The notes: generated by a model from the sequence alone, not told the origin. 64,000 bases of DNA from Primula veris (GCA_963682055.1 OY821742.1:10199752-10263751), one strand, 5' to 3'. Positions 24,409 through 38,400 are shown, numbered from the stretch's first letter. Made by a program: numbers and translations.

Positions 24409-25334
24409 TATAGTTTTGAAAGAAAAAAACGAGTACGCTAGGCAAGTTGTGTATGGGTGTAAGAGTTATTTATTATTATTTCCCATTTATTGTTTTATTT
24501 TTTTTGGCTAAATGTGGGTTAGGTGTGTATTCATGAACAAATAACAATGGATATATGGTAAAATGTCATATAAAATTACTTTCTTATACTACAAAATAAC
24601 ATAAAATGAGGGAAGTTAATAGTAAAAAAATTAGACGGAAGTAACTAGGTGGGGCTCAGTCGGAGGCTGCGGTCGTGCCCTATTTTGAAATTTTTTTTAC
24701 CGAAAAAGTAAAAAAAATATATATTACGAAATTTTCTGCAAAAATAACCGAACTCATACGATCTCGTATATTTAAGGTTTTGTTCTTCGCTTTAAAAGCA
24801 ACCTCAGTTTGAATCAAATCAATTCAAGTTAATAACTAGATTACTTAGTTGGGAGTGCATGCAGGGTAATAGTATAAGTATTCATTGTCTTATTGCGCAA
24901 AATTTAATCTATTAAGCGGTTTTAAGTAGTTTCAATTTAGTTTTCTAATTCTCTTGGACGTACGCTTTTAAATATGATATGATTCATCTAAGTAGTATGT
25001 GGAAGTTAATCATTAAATGTTATTGCAAATCCAATTTATGATATTATATCTTAAGTGCTACTTAATTCATTAGAAATATTTCTGAAATTGGTGACATGCA
25101 ATTAGATGAAATAAGTTAGGAATTAATCCTAATATTGGTTATTAGGTGTTACAGTATGACTTTTTTTAATGCTTTCAATTAGACAACTTCAAGGTTCACA
25201 ATTTGATGATGTAAATTTAGAGAATCATTAATTTTATTTCTATCTTAGTAAAAGGAATGTTAAGACCCTAACAAGGAAACAAAAGAAAATGAAGAGTTAA
25301 CTAGCTTTAATCCGCAAGTGACACATGATCGTGA

Positions 25335-25993
25335 TCGGGCTGTATATGAACCGAACAGTTCATGAACATATCGCGTTCGGTTTGTTAACAGCTCGTTTCG
25401 TGTTCGTTTGTTAAATAAAGGAACCGAACATGCACATAAATTTAGCGTTCGTTAAGTAAACGAACCGAACATAAACACGACCCCGTTCGTTCGTTAAGAA
25501 TTCAAACAATTACTTAGATTAGATAATATTACAGATTATGATATGTATTAATAGATAAAAAAAATAAAGTATTACGTAAATTTTCAAGATGTTTACAAAC
25601 CGTTATGTTTACAAACCATTTAGCAATCTTGAAAACCCACATTATGTGAAATTTACGCATACAAACATGTTTACAAAAAATTAACATAATTTTATTTAGA
25701 TATTACAAAAGTTCAAAACTTGAAACTTTTAACACATGTTTACATACATATGAACATTGATGTTGTGTTAATAATATATATGTAACTTTGTAACCGGGTC
25801 TAAACTCGATTCCTAATATTTTTGTTGTTAACAAACCGTTTGTGAACAAATCGTTGTTCGTTCGCCAAGCTGTTCTGTTCATGTTCATTTGTTTATAAAC
25901 GAACATGAATCGAACATGAACAATTATTTTGAGTTAGAACAAACATGAACAAAGCTATGTTCGGTTCGATCTGTTCATTTGCAGCCCTAATCA
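25335..25993. mobile_element. Non-autonomous TIR element, about 660 bp
   Basis: The ends are imperfect inverted repeats: left CGGGCTGTATATGAACCGAAC, right (complement) AGGGCTGCAAATGAAC with GAACCGAACAT inside. The interior is full of short GAAC/GTTC words that can fold. There is no coding sequence. It resembles widespread plant MITE-like sequences of this composition. No clear target duplication was found, so the superfamily is left open. Confidence 0.55.
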
Positions 25994-27624
25994 CATCCAT
26001 GACATCTCTTGGAGGGATATCATACATTCTGCATTATCCCTAATTTGAAATGAAACATCCATAAGATAATAGTTTGAGCTTTCTCGAGAACCGCGGCCAA
26101 ACACAACAGAAAAGCTTGAGCTTCATTAAGTCTCATGCACACAAAAGATAGACTGCCAGGTATTAAACCTCACCCATGACGGCAAGGCAAAGGCGGAGTT
26201 CATTTTTTTATTTTTTTATTTTACGAATAGTTAGACCGTTATTTTTTTTATTTTTTTAAAAAGAACTTTTTGTCCCTCTGAAACTAAATTCATAATGGCT
26301 AGTATACTAATCTATCATTTGCTCCTTTAGATTTTTAAAATAAATTGATTTATAACGACCAGGCTTTTTTATGAAAAAAGTTCCCTTTAATTTTCTTAAT
26401 TTGAAGCTGGAAGTCCTATACAAATTAAACTAGTTTTCCATCTTCTCTTTTTATTTTCTTTCACTTCATACCAGACTTACCAGTCACTCATCCATAAATC
26501 AATTAGTTTTATGGAAATTTGTCCAAGTCTACAACGATAAAAAGAACCACAACCTTTTGATACAAGTCTAAGATGATTACCACACCAAATTACCCACTGC
26601 AAAAGTCTCTAGAACTTTCCTGTTGTTCCTTAAACAATAGAAGCTATCCACTCATTTTTGACTTGTTTCCTACTTCTTCCATTATAATTTTAAAAACTCC
26701 GCATTTTAATTTATACTTCTATACCTTGTAATTTAACATTCACTAATTTCATGGTTGAACATTGTTAAATTTAAAAAAATCAAAAGATGGTTAATTCTCA
26801 CAGAGATACGCCAAGAGTAGTTACAAGACTTGAGTGTCAGTGTTAATATCCCTATCAATCATTTGATATGCAAAGTGCTCAGTTTTTCAATTGCAACATG
26901 CGTAATTCTTGAACAAGTAAAGCTAAATGATTTATTTTCATTAAAATATTTATTTATGCCTCCAAAATTTTGAAACTTTTGCCTAAAAACTTATAGCCAG
27001 AGGGATGACTAATAAACCTCTCAATGGTTGACTGGACACTGAACCAACTACCCTTCAATTGTAAGCTTCCAACTTTTATTGCCATGGAGAAAGCGTATAC
27101 TACTTAAAAAGTACATGTATTTCGGTATTTCCACAAGAAGATTGAAGTCATAATAGGTGAACCCGCCTGCTCTTACAGTGATATGCTTAGGGATGAGTGC
27201 TTTAGACGGTTTAAGGCGATACTACTTGAAAAGAATATACATCTATAAAAAAAAGTTTACAACCATGGTTTTTCCCCCCATCCCGGGACAAATTAACAAA
27301 CTAAATTGTAGCTCTAAATTTCTCCATCACGGTCTAATAAATAAAATAGCCTAAACTGTTATACAATAACAAAATTTTTGTATCACCCCTGAACAAAGAT
27401 GAACACGATACTCACAATAAAAATGACAATATAACTTCACATTTCCGGTTAATATTCGGCTAACTGACGAGTCTTTATCTTATCAAGGACCTATTTGCTC
27501 CCAAACGAAAGAATGTCTTATTTATCTCACAACTGAGAGTCTACATATATTGTACACAACCTCCAAAACATTAAACTTTGTAATTATACAACGAATGCCT
27601 CCGCATTAGCTTACCGCTGCAAAA
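25994..27624. other. Spacer between units, no recognised feature
   Basis: AT-rich DNA lies between the TIR element and the ARP3 copy 2 stop codon. Open frames are short and without family resemblance. The part nearest 27624 is probably ARP3 3' UTR. Confidence 0.6.
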
Positions 27625-28938
27625 TCAATACATACCCTTAAAAACAGGATTTGTTCGGCAAATACTCGCACCGTACTCTTCATACTCTGCCTTGGTATGA
27701 CAAGCCTGTCAAAGAAGCACACGTTTCCCTCAATTCAAAACACAAGTTCGTCACTCAGAATACGATGAAACAATGAAACAATTCACATTTATTTACACTC
27801 CCAAGTATGTATTTTGCTTTTTTAAGTCTTAATTTCATACTTTCAGATCATGTCAGACTACTGATTTCCATTGATTTCATTGTTGAAAACAATTAAGTTG
27901 TTGGAAAAGGTGATGTTCTCATGCAAACTTTTTATTCGTCTAAAAGATTTCCTGAAAAGAAACAATAGATTTCCTAACTCTACAGAAGAAATTAAATAGT
28001 GACGGTAGGTTGTCACTCCATTCCTCATGATCAAATATCTTAAGTTATATATTTTCAGTATAATTTGGTTATAATTTCCTATGAACTATTGGGAACCAAT
28101 CTACCAAACATAAGTTCTGCTTATTTGAAAAAAACTCGAGAAGTGATTTTTTAGAACCACAACCGATCGCAACCTTACATTTTACGCAAAAGTATTTTCA
28201 TTGTTAGCCTCTCCCTCTTGTTTTCTGCTTTTTCACTTCACAGAATATGATAATAATAATTATTCAAGTCATACAATAACAATATATGGAAACATATACC
28301 TACCGTAAAAAATTCTGGTGTAGATGCTAGAACGGAGCCTCCAAACCACACTGCATAATTTTGAATAGGATGGCTAACTACGTTGACTTCCACTGGCTGT
28401 GACTGTTATCAGTAATCCCATTCATATTATTACTTGTGTCCAAAAGTTCTCTGGAGAAATATGACAAAGTTCAGTTCAAATACTTACTTTTATTTCTCCA
28501 CCATGCCGCGTATTAGAAGCAAGAACACGTGCATCTACAATCTTCTTTAGATCTCGTTGCAATCTTCGATGGAAATCTTTGAACATTGTTGACCCACCGG
28601 ACAAGACAACATTCTAAGATATCAAAAATATACATATAAGTCAACCTTTAAAAAGAAAGAAAGAAAAATTACAATCCCTGAAGAGAAAACTGCTGAAGTT
28701 CCAATTGAAACAACTGATTCTAGATTGTGATGATACACGTAAACAACTTAAAATATATATTAGAATATATATTTAACTATGGCATCAGGGGGGGAAAATG
28801 AGAAATTTTTAAGCTGAATCATGAAGCCCCAACATAATTTAGTAGAGATATATAGCTCAGTCAGGTCATCTTCTATGATTTATGGATTTACGTATCAGCA
28901 ACTCGTTATGAAAGTGATCTAATAGTTAGCTCTTTGTG

Positions 28939-29007
28939 TACCAACTACCAACTACCAACTACCAACTACCAACTACCAACTACCAACTACCAACTACCAA
29001 CTACCAA
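28939..29007. repeat. (ACTACCA)n minisatellite, about 10 units
   Basis: This is the unit 2 allele of the 811-851 array, expanded by about four 7-bp units, in ARP3 intron 6. Confidence 0.9.
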
Positions 29008-30936
29008 GGGATTGTTTGCTGCAACTATGTGAGCTTGCGCTACTTGCTTTTGGCAAATACATCCTTTTGTAGGTTCTCAAACTAAGTCTTACTTTCTGTT
29101 GTAGCAAGACTTATTTTGCTTAGCATCTACCATGAGACATATATAGCTTAAGTCGGATAACCTTCACGCCCATATGGTTTTTATGGAAACTTAAACTAAA
29201 TCACATCTCCGGTTTGTTTATCAAACACTTAGCTTTCAACTTTTTTGTTTTGAGCAAATAATTGTTTGGTTGTCAAACTCAGCAACATTTTCATAATAGT
29301 CTCCTTTGTTCAATTGTCCAGTTTCCTGGCTGGCAAGCTTGCTTGACATACTTCTTACCCAGAAAACAAAAGGAGACATTTCTTATCTAAAGATAAAGTT
29401 TCTCGGCGTGCTCCCGTAAAACCAACAATTAGTTTCCCCAACTACTTTTCAGTAAAATAAAAGCAAAACCCAAAAAATACCCCTATTTATACATGCATGC
29501 CTTTTTTCACCATCCTTGGACAGCTTAACTTTTATCTTGTAATTTACAGCGAAAAGGTCACAGGGAATATCAGAAGCAAGCCAGCAACTAACTTCTGCTC
29601 TGAAAAGCATTTTCTAATCTTGGTTTACAACTCCAATCCTCCATGTGATAAAGAAATAAGTGAGTATAGGTCTTTCCGCAGTCTGCCCCTCACTTTCCTT
29701 TCACATGGAATACGGGTGTTGTGAACATAGCAAAACCCGGATGAAATGAAACAGGAACCTAGTATTCGTCATTGGGTCAGTTTTTAAACCTGCTCATCTT
29801 AACGAAATCCATTAAGCTAGACCACTAACTATTGTTATACCCAATGTGTGCAATCAAGTATAGCACATTACTCCCGCACGCTATGCAATAAGGGCTATTC
29901 TGGTACACTAGAATGAACGGGAATGGAAGAGAGTTGCTTTCTCATATTGGGAATTACAGTTAAAAAAGGTTCACATGATAGGAATGATAATTTATCTTTC
30001 GTAGTTTACCACATATATGGTTTCAGAGGGGATACTGAATCAGTCTCTTTTTTTAATCTTTTTTTCTTTAAATCTTATTATACGTTTCAGAGGATACTGA
30101 ATCAATATAGCTACCCATCTTTACACATAGAGCTGGTGCCGTAAAGGAGGTCTACCCTTTTGCACAAAGAGATAATCTACATTAAAATAGCAGCCCTTCA
30201 TAAAAGTGAAGAGAAAAATAATCCAAATCATGCTTCTCAAATTTTTAGTTGGTCTCTCGACCCTCGATTTAAGTTTCTCCAGAAACCTTTATGTTCCACA
30301 TGAATTCATAGTCATACAAGGAATGTAGAGGAATTGCTTATCAAATAAACCACCTTATGAGAAATGTAGAAATTATATGCAGTTTGAAATATATAGCTTG
30401 AGGACAAAACTAAATCAGTATATTTCACCTTATACAATGCTCTTCTTGTGTCAATTGGTGCAGACTGAATACACTTGTCTATTACAACCGGTAAAGGTGT
30501 TGTGAAGTGGTTGCTGTAAATCTCGGGACTAAAGAAAACCTGCATAAAAGCCACATATTACTGCAACGTATTAAGTAACTACTTAAAGGGAGACCAATTC
30601 GATGTTCCAGATACAGAATTTAGATCTTTCAGGTTTTTAATATTGAAATATTCTTCAGGAGTCTTAATAAAATTTAAAGGCAGAAGGGCATTTTGATATT
30701 TCATATCAAATTTCCTGACCAATTTTGATTTTGTCATTTTGACAAGTGTACATTAATACACAAGTTTTCAGTATAAAACTAGCAAAGGTTTTATTCTAAT
30801 TTCTGAAACATTTATGCGTGGGGTGGGAAGAAGAATAAAAACTAAAAAGAAAAAGAGAAGGGGACAACAAAGTTATTAGAGGAAAACAGACAGGGACATA
30901 CCTCGGGGCCGAGAAATCGTTCATAGCCAATATCAC

Positions 30937-32997
30937 TGTAACATCCCGTATTTTTATAAATGGTTTTATTTATGATTTAATTTATCCAAAAGCGTTTTAT
31001 TCAAAATTTTACCAAAAACCGGTCACTCGACTAATTTTTAGCCAAAAACCGAAACTCTTCCGAAAAACTTTATTTTAAAAACCTGTTACTAATTTTACTA
31101 ATAAAAAGGACCCAATAGATTTGTTTTTAAAGATTTGTTATTTTTAGTAGTAAAACTTTATTTTTGGATTAAGAGTTAACTTTTAGAACTTTGGGGACCA
31201 AATAGTTCGTTACCTCAAACTATCTCAAAACAGCTTTTTATAAACACTTTCAGCCACTTTTCAAAAGCAAAAATCAGTAAAAACAAGTTAGAAGAGAGAG
31301 ATAAGAGAGAAAAGAGAAAGAAGAAGAAGAAGAAGAGGAAAAGAAAACCACCATTAGCGGGTTCATACCGGAAGCATCTCCTCTACGCTCTAAGGTAACG
31401 GGGGTTATCCATAGCGACTAGACGAGGGTGTATGTTAGGATTAGGTTTTACGTTTATTATAAATTGGGGGTTTTTGCCTTTTATATTAATTATGTTCTTA
31501 TATTGTTAATTGGGGTTAGTTGCTACACTTTTAATTCCATTTATTTGAATGGTAGAGGTTGAGACCTTAGAGATATAAATTTTGGATTGATGAGAATATT
31601 GATGGGTTTGCGTGTTTTATGCGTTAAATATATGTTATGATGATTGTTGATAGAATTGAGTAAAATATTGTTGAAAAGAGATGAGTTTTAGTTTGTGCAT
31701 ACAAGGTGTTTGTTAAAATGCCCGAATGGGATTTTACGTTATTGGAGTTGTTTGGCTAGTTGCGAATTTAGTACATATGGTTATGTGTTATGTTGATTGA
31801 CGTTATAGTGACGTTTGAGAATGTTGGTAGTATGAGAATGTGTTATTTGCGTGGATTTATATTACTGGCCGAGGCCGTATGAGAATGTGTTATTTGCGTG
31901 GATTTATATTATTGGCCGAGGCCGTATGAGAATGTGTTATTTGCGTGGATTTATATTATTGGCCGAGGCCGTATGAGAATGTGTTATTTGCGTGGATTTA
32001 TATTATTGGCCGAGGCCGTATGAGAATGTGTTATTTGCATGGATTTATATTATTGGCCGAGGCCTTGTGTGTTAGCTGTAGTGGCAATGGTCTCTGTCTC
32101 TCCCTAATTCCGGGGGCAGAAGACGGCCGAGGGGATAGGGAATGACTCGTCTTACGGACCGGGGCGAGTGGCGTGAGAGGTCCCAGTGTGCACTATTTAC
32201 TTTTATGTTAGCAATGGTCTATGTCTCTCCCTAATTCCGGGGACATATGACGGCCGAAGGGATAGGGAATGACTCGTCTTACGGACTGGGGCGAGTGGCG
32301 TGAGAGGTCCAAGTGCGCACTATAAATCTACTTTTATGTTGCAATGGTCTGTCTCTCCCTAATTCCGGGGACATATGACGGCCGAAGGGATAGGAAATGA
32401 CCTACCTTACGGACCGGGGTAGGTGGCGTGAGAGGTCCATGTATGCTTTAGATGTGTGTTGATGTTAGTTAATTTATTTAATTTATCGTAGTTGTAGAAT
32501 GTCGTTATATTCTTTTTATTCGTAGTTTATCATAGTTGTAGAAAGTCATTATATTTCTTTTTATACGTCGTTTATCGTAGTTGTAGAATTTGTGAGTTCT
32601 TGCATTTATGGGATGGAGTGACGGTGTCTGTGGTGCCGTCCCGTCTAGTTATGTACGTGGGACTCACCGTTACAAATTTTGTATTTCAGGTACCACATAG
32701 GTTGGCATGTATGGATAAGAGCTGTTGCCTTGCAACATCATGGGTTCGGGGCTTTCGTTTTCTTTCCATTTATATTACATTTTTGTGGTTGTAGCCTACG
32801 GGCAATTTACATTCGTTTATTTTATCTCGCCTTGTAGCTGCGTTTGGCAAATACTTTTGTTTATTGTTTAATTGTTCCTTTAGCTCGCTAATGTTTTCTT
32901 TTAAAATTTTTAATTTTGTACCAACAGGTTCTATTTCCTTTTGTTTTAAAAAGGTCATGCCTCGATATCCGTGTTCTATGGATTTTGGGGCGTGACA
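30937..32997 (+). mobile_element. Solo LTR, 2.06 kb, inside ARP3 copy 2 exon 5
   Basis: It runs from TGTAACATCCCG to GGGGCGTGACA with the 5-bp duplication atcac on both sides (30932-30936 and 32998-33002). Copy 1 exon 5 shows the empty site. It belongs to the same family as 3745-5957, in the opposite orientation. It contains five 47-bp tandem units and three 120-bp-class repeats but no coding domain. It inserted after the segmental duplication and interrupts the ARP3 coding sequence. Confidence 0.88.
31830..32064. repeat. Five 47-bp tandem repeats within the solo LTR
   Basis: Units start at 31830, 31877, 31924, 31971 and 32018, each from GTATGAGAATGTG to TTGGCCGAGGCC. The related LTR at 3745-5957 has only about two diverged equivalents (near 4650-4765). 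It is followed at about 32075-32440 by three copies of a longer repeat containing CTCCCTAATTCCGGGG. Confidence 0.92.
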
Positions 32998-35400
32998 ATC
33001 ACAAGTATATGGAGCTCCTGTCTTCGGTTTGATACCTCTATATTGCTTAATGTATTTTCCTGGTTCTTTATCATGCTTATTGTATTCCTGAAATAAATTA
33101 GAAGAGAGAATGAGAGATTGTAAAATTGCCAATTTTACTTGGTCCCGTGATAAACTGACAGTTGGCAGATCTTCAAACGATACAAACATTTGCTCTTAGA
33201 ACAAAATAATGGAAAGATAAAGTACCTTCACAATATCGGAAGAGGTGTAGCAATAAGTTTCCTTGACTTTCCGAGCTACTTCAAATGAATCTTCAGGAGG
33301 AATATGCTCTCCTCTTTCCTACAAAAGCAATATTAAATGTTAAATTTCTCTTTCGGTTTTTAAAACTAATTTCAAACGAAAGAAGAAACAGATATAGTCT
33401 ACCCTTAACACTCTTCATTACGAGCCTTAAGGCACTGAATTTTTGGCGATATTGTGGGCTAAAGACAAGTCAGCAACTAGTTATAACAAATTTCATTGCT
33501 GTCCGAAAGTAAAGTGACTGCCGTCATTGAAACAACACCAATAAAACAGAGGACAAGATGCTGTACCTCAATCTCAACACTCTTTTTGGCAATTATAAAG
33601 GAACAATGCTGGTGTTGATATTACATCTATGATCCTAATGTTCAAAAAAATGTGTTGTAGCTGAGAACAAAAATACCTTCATAAGTTGTTGGATAAAGAG
33701 AGTAACATCTTTGCCAGAAATGGGGGTGGACTTAATACTGCTCCCAATTACATAGCCATCAGCAACAGGTACAACATGAGTAGCTCCATCTCCAACATCT
33801 ACTACAACACCTGTCATCTCACACTACACACAAAAAAATGCAGGTTAACACTAAACACCATGGATGCATGGATGAAGATCTCTGTTCTCTTTATTTGGAA
33901 TTTTATCTATTATAGGTTTAATTACAGTACATACAAGCATACCATCAGACTTCGATTTTGTACACCACCCAATTAAGATTAGCAATCACCACACTAACAT
34001 TACATTTGGTACACTTACTGTACCAAATAGAAAAATAGTATTGGTTGTAGTACTAATAGTTGCGAAAACAATGTAACTTAATAAACTATTCTATCATTTT
34101 TTTTAAAACTTTGTATGCTGTTCTACCACTCCTTTTCTATTTTAGCCCTCAAAGTATGATTGTTTACCCATTTAATTTAAAAAAATCGATAGAATATAAT
34201 ATGACGAGTTACTAATTCCAACATTTATTTAGATTGGTATTTTTCTGCGCTTGTCTTTTTTTAGGATGCAAAATCCAAACCTGATGATATGTTAGGGTAG
34301 AAAACGATGATTAGCCCACTTATTTACAAATTTGTTCAGAAGAAATTTAATCCACATATAGACCTTTTTCATTTCATTAAAGTCCTGCTCAGTAGAATAT
34401 AATGAAAATAAGTGTTAAATTAATTTTAAGGCTCCTCAGTACTCCAAAGCTACATATCAACAAGAACACTACACTATCAAATCCCATGTTCTAGATGAAC
34501 AAAGTTAGATTCGTCAGAGTAAAGGTCTGAATAAAACAACAAATCAAACACACAAATAAGGTCCATGTTCTTGATGCCAGAAGTTCAAAGTAGATTCTTT
34601 GAATTAGAGGGAAACATTACCAACCTTCGATGTCGTGTATCCAGCTGCTAGAGCAAGTACAGGCTGCACCGCAATATAAAGTCCCGGCACATTGAAAGTC
34701 TCAAACATAATTTCACCCGTATATTCTCTACTCTCAGGTGCCGTAAGTGGACTCTCGGTCAACAAAAAATAATGATCCTCTGGATCACACCGCAAATAAT
34801 TAAATATACATTGTTGCCAAAATCTCTCCATAGCATCCCAATTGTCTACTTGTCCATGACTAATTGGATGTGTAAGAGTATAAGTACTATTAGATCGAGA
34901 TTTAGATACAGCCTCGTCTCCTATATAGAAATCGAGATCAGCCATTACACCAGCGCTATGCTGCGCTAGCCAATTGCTTCCTTTACCAGAAATTCGAGGT
35001 TGGTTCACGAAAGAATCGTTACTTGCGACAACTGTAGGAAGTATAAAACATGGCTCGACGTTACCAGCAAAACCCATTAGTATACCTGGAATTGATTATT
35101 AAGATAATTATGCCAATAGCTACGATGATTACTCATACATGTAGTATGAAACGTGCGTAGCTCCCAAAAATTAGATTAATTACCAGAAACAGAAGAAAAA
35201 ATCTGAAATTTTAAATGAGACTTGGGATTAAACTGACAAGGTTGAGGGGATTACTGAATCGTATGAAAGCCACAAGAAAGTTACACAAGACTAAACACAT
35301 AAGTAATTGTATTGGTGTGTTGTCGTTTCTGATGAGGGAATATCATATTCCTCTTTTAAAAAGACTAACAAGAATAACTTATAAAAATGCTTTTATGATA

Positions 35401-35833
35401 TGTTGGAGTAATTATCCCACATCGACTAAAATATGATCTAGCCTGTGGTTTATAATGAGTTACCCATCTTTTGTGGGCTGGACTAAATCTGAACGGGCCC
35501 AACAAGTGTAATATAGAGTGTCTCTTTGGAACAGTCACCTTATTTGACTGTTTATGGAACAGTCACCTTAACCACCGTTAGATTAAAAAATGGATGGTTA
35601 GACCCTAGGGAGGCCTACCCTAAACATAAATATTAATCAAAATTTAATTTTTTTATGCATTTGACACCTTTTTATTCTAATGGGTTGTGAACCAGTCATA
35701 TAGCCTGACTGTTCCCTAGTAATTCCCGTAATATAACATCCATTCTGGGACGGGAAGGTGACCCAACATCACTTGAGCAGATACCATATTGGCTAAATCA
35801 TATTTTAGTCGATGTGGGATAATTACTCTAACA
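35401..35833. mobile_element. 433-bp element with long terminal inverted repeats and 5-bp TSD
   Basis: It lies in ARP3 copy 2 intron 1. The left end TGTTGGAGTAATTATCCCAC and the right end are reverse complements over about 36 bp with one mismatch. TGATA flanks both sides (35396-35400 and 35834-35838). It has no coding capacity. The TG...CA ends and 5-bp duplication are LTR-like, while the long inverted repeats are MITE-like. Confidence 0.8.
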
Positions 35834-37384
35834 TGATAACTTACATACAAAAGGACAGTGTGACACTCATTTTACCATGTTAATATTTCCATCCATATTA
35901 GAAGCCCACACACACTAGCCTCTAAGCCATAAACCTAATTTCTTCACTATACAAGCAAGCAAACATTCCCTTCAAGAAAAGGGACGACTCTTCATTGGCT
36001 AAACCTAGTCACGACCACATATTGGCCTCCGTCATACCAACAGAATCCACGCCAAACACATTTGGACCAGTCAAATACATCTCCTTCACTCACATATCAA
36101 CCTGAAGGAAATATATGGTCACACAGGGCTAGAGACCACAGACCTCCTCCGCTCATATCTCAGCGTCTCAGCCTATACACATACATTTGATATCTACATA
36201 CAACCTAAGTATATATGTTTACACACACATCCGTACCATCATGCATTTATAGATAGATAGACACTCGCATATAAACAGCTAACCCTTTCCGGCAGGTGTG
36301 GTGGAGGCCAATGTTTGTGACTAGGTCTAGCTAGTGAGGAGGGATTGTTTATATATCAAAAGAATTAGGTTTAGAGTTAAGGGTAAATGGGTTCTTATAT
36401 CGACCAGAGTATTAACGTGATAAATGTGCCACACACTATCGTTTAGTACAAAAATCAATACATTTTTATAAGTTAATTGTTTAGTGAATAAACATACTAT
36501 TAACTTGTCAGTGTGCAATTACATCAACTAAGACACTTGTATAAGCAAAAATCCCAACTAAGACGGCCAAAATAAAACCTAAATTGAAAACAAACTAGTC
36601 TAGAAACGAAACTTATAAGGTAGTCACGAGACATGAATGTATCCTCGATATCTACAAAACTCATGATTTCCTTCTTGAATTTTAGTCAAAAATATTCCAA
36701 TTATAGTTGCATGACCCCCATAAAAAAATAAAAAGATGTATATCGAGATATGAACTCCATCCCTTTCCACTAACATCCTAGTTCCACAAATGTTTATGTT
36801 CTAAAAAGGCTGAACGAAAATTTTCAAGTCAAACTAGAATTTTAATTAAAAACACTAATCGGTCTACATCATTCAGATTGGCAGAACCATTATTAGCCCG
36901 GGGCTGGACTCAAACTCATACTCCTAGAATTCCTTATGAGGGCCAAACTGCTATAATTGAACGATATCTGGCTACATACAAGACGGAAAATGTAATCCAT
37001 GTAGCAGAAAATCCAGTATATCTTTCTACATAGGATGGAGCAAAATATAAGTGTACATATTTTGCTACTACGCAGAGCTTGAAATGTAGTTATGGTAATT
37101 CTTTAAAGGGAAAGGAAAATGATTCTTTTTTTAATATGTGGGAGATAAGCGCCTTTTCAGACTATTCCTATTCATCGTTCACTGAGTTGAACTAGACTAT
37201 ATTTTCCCTAATTAATCTAATAACTTAATAAAGCACAAATATCTTTTTCGATTAAATACATAAATTGAAGAAAAAGTAGCTAACTTGGGAAGAAATGTGT
37301 GGCGGGAGGCCAAACATTATGTAGACAATTTTCATTATTTTGTGCAGGCGGAAGTCTATCCTCGGTAATTTTTATTAAACTACA

Positions 37385-38400
37385 GTAAAATAAAACCCGA
37401 TATTATATCAAATTAATAAATTTCCCTTTTAACCTACTCGTAATTCCTCCCGAGTTTCCGCATAAAAACACCTAGCTACTTCATTATACATAACTGGCCT
37501 AAACCATCACTAATTAACCATAATAACTCTATAAACACAAATATTTTTTTTCAATTTTAATATGTAAAATGTACTTAAAAATATCGAACATCGTGTAGAA
37601 TTTTTTTGTTATTTTATGCAGGTGAAAGGCTATCGTCGGTGATTTAATTAAAATACAGTAAAATAAAACCCGATATTATAATAAATTCCCCTTTTATAAT
37701 AAAACCCAATTTCCGCATAAACAATTATTTAGCTACTTCATTATACATAACTGGCTTAAATTATCACTAATCAACCATAACAACTCAAAAATACACAAAC
37801 ATTTTTTTCAATTTTAATATGTAAAATTGGTGAACTAAAAAATATCAAAATTACAAAATTCAAAACTCAAAACTCAAAACTCAAAACTCAACAAGGCATA
37901 ATAACAATCCCCAAAATTCTTACTAAATTACGACGGATACAGTATGATACTCTAATAAAATGATAAAACACACAATTATTTATCCAAATGAACTAAAATA
38001 AAGTAAAACCCGATACTATACTAAATTCCTCATTTAGCCTACTCGTAGTTCCTCAACAGTTTCCGTATAAGTAATACTTAAATGCTCCATTATACATAAC
38101 TGGCCTAAATCATCACTAATCAACTATAACAACTCAAAGAAAAACACAAATATTTTTCTCAATGTGAATACATAATATCCATGTACTTAATAATACCGAA
38201 ATTACAAAATTCAAAACTCAACAAGGCATAATAACAATCCCCAAAATTAACTATAACAACTCAAAAAAAAAACACAAATATGTTACTCAATTTTATAATG
38301 TAAAATTCGAGTATTAAAAAATACGGAAATAACAAAAATCAACAAGGCATAGTAACAATCCCCAAAAATCTTACTAAATAATCAAATAGAATGAATGATA
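37385..38400. repeat. Degenerate tandem repeats in ARP3 intron 1
   Basis: Ordered words ACCCGATATTATA, TTATACATAACTGGC, ATCACTAATCAACCATAA, ACAAATATTTTT and CAACAAGGCATAATAACAAT recur about three to four times with a period near 270-340 bp. A small ACTCAAA run lies near 37862-37892. The region is absent from unit 1 because of its deletion. Confidence 0.7.

Noticed and set aside
31830..32064. Regular repeats resembling a CRISPR array
   Set aside because: The 47-bp units are directly adjacent with no unique spacers, inside a plant LTR; this is a minisatellite.
32770..33189. 139-residue frame joining ARP3 exon 5 with LTR sequence
   Set aside because: It is an accidental fusion of the exon 5 5' half ([16 protein letters not shown]) with the end of the solo LTR, not a gene. 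It only helps locate the insertion.
36885..36965. tRNA-like A-box and B-box words on the minus strand in ARP3 intron 1
   Set aside because: The B-box-like GTTTGAGTCCAG and an A-box-like stretch are present, but no cloverleaf could be formed and no SINE body or target duplication was seen.
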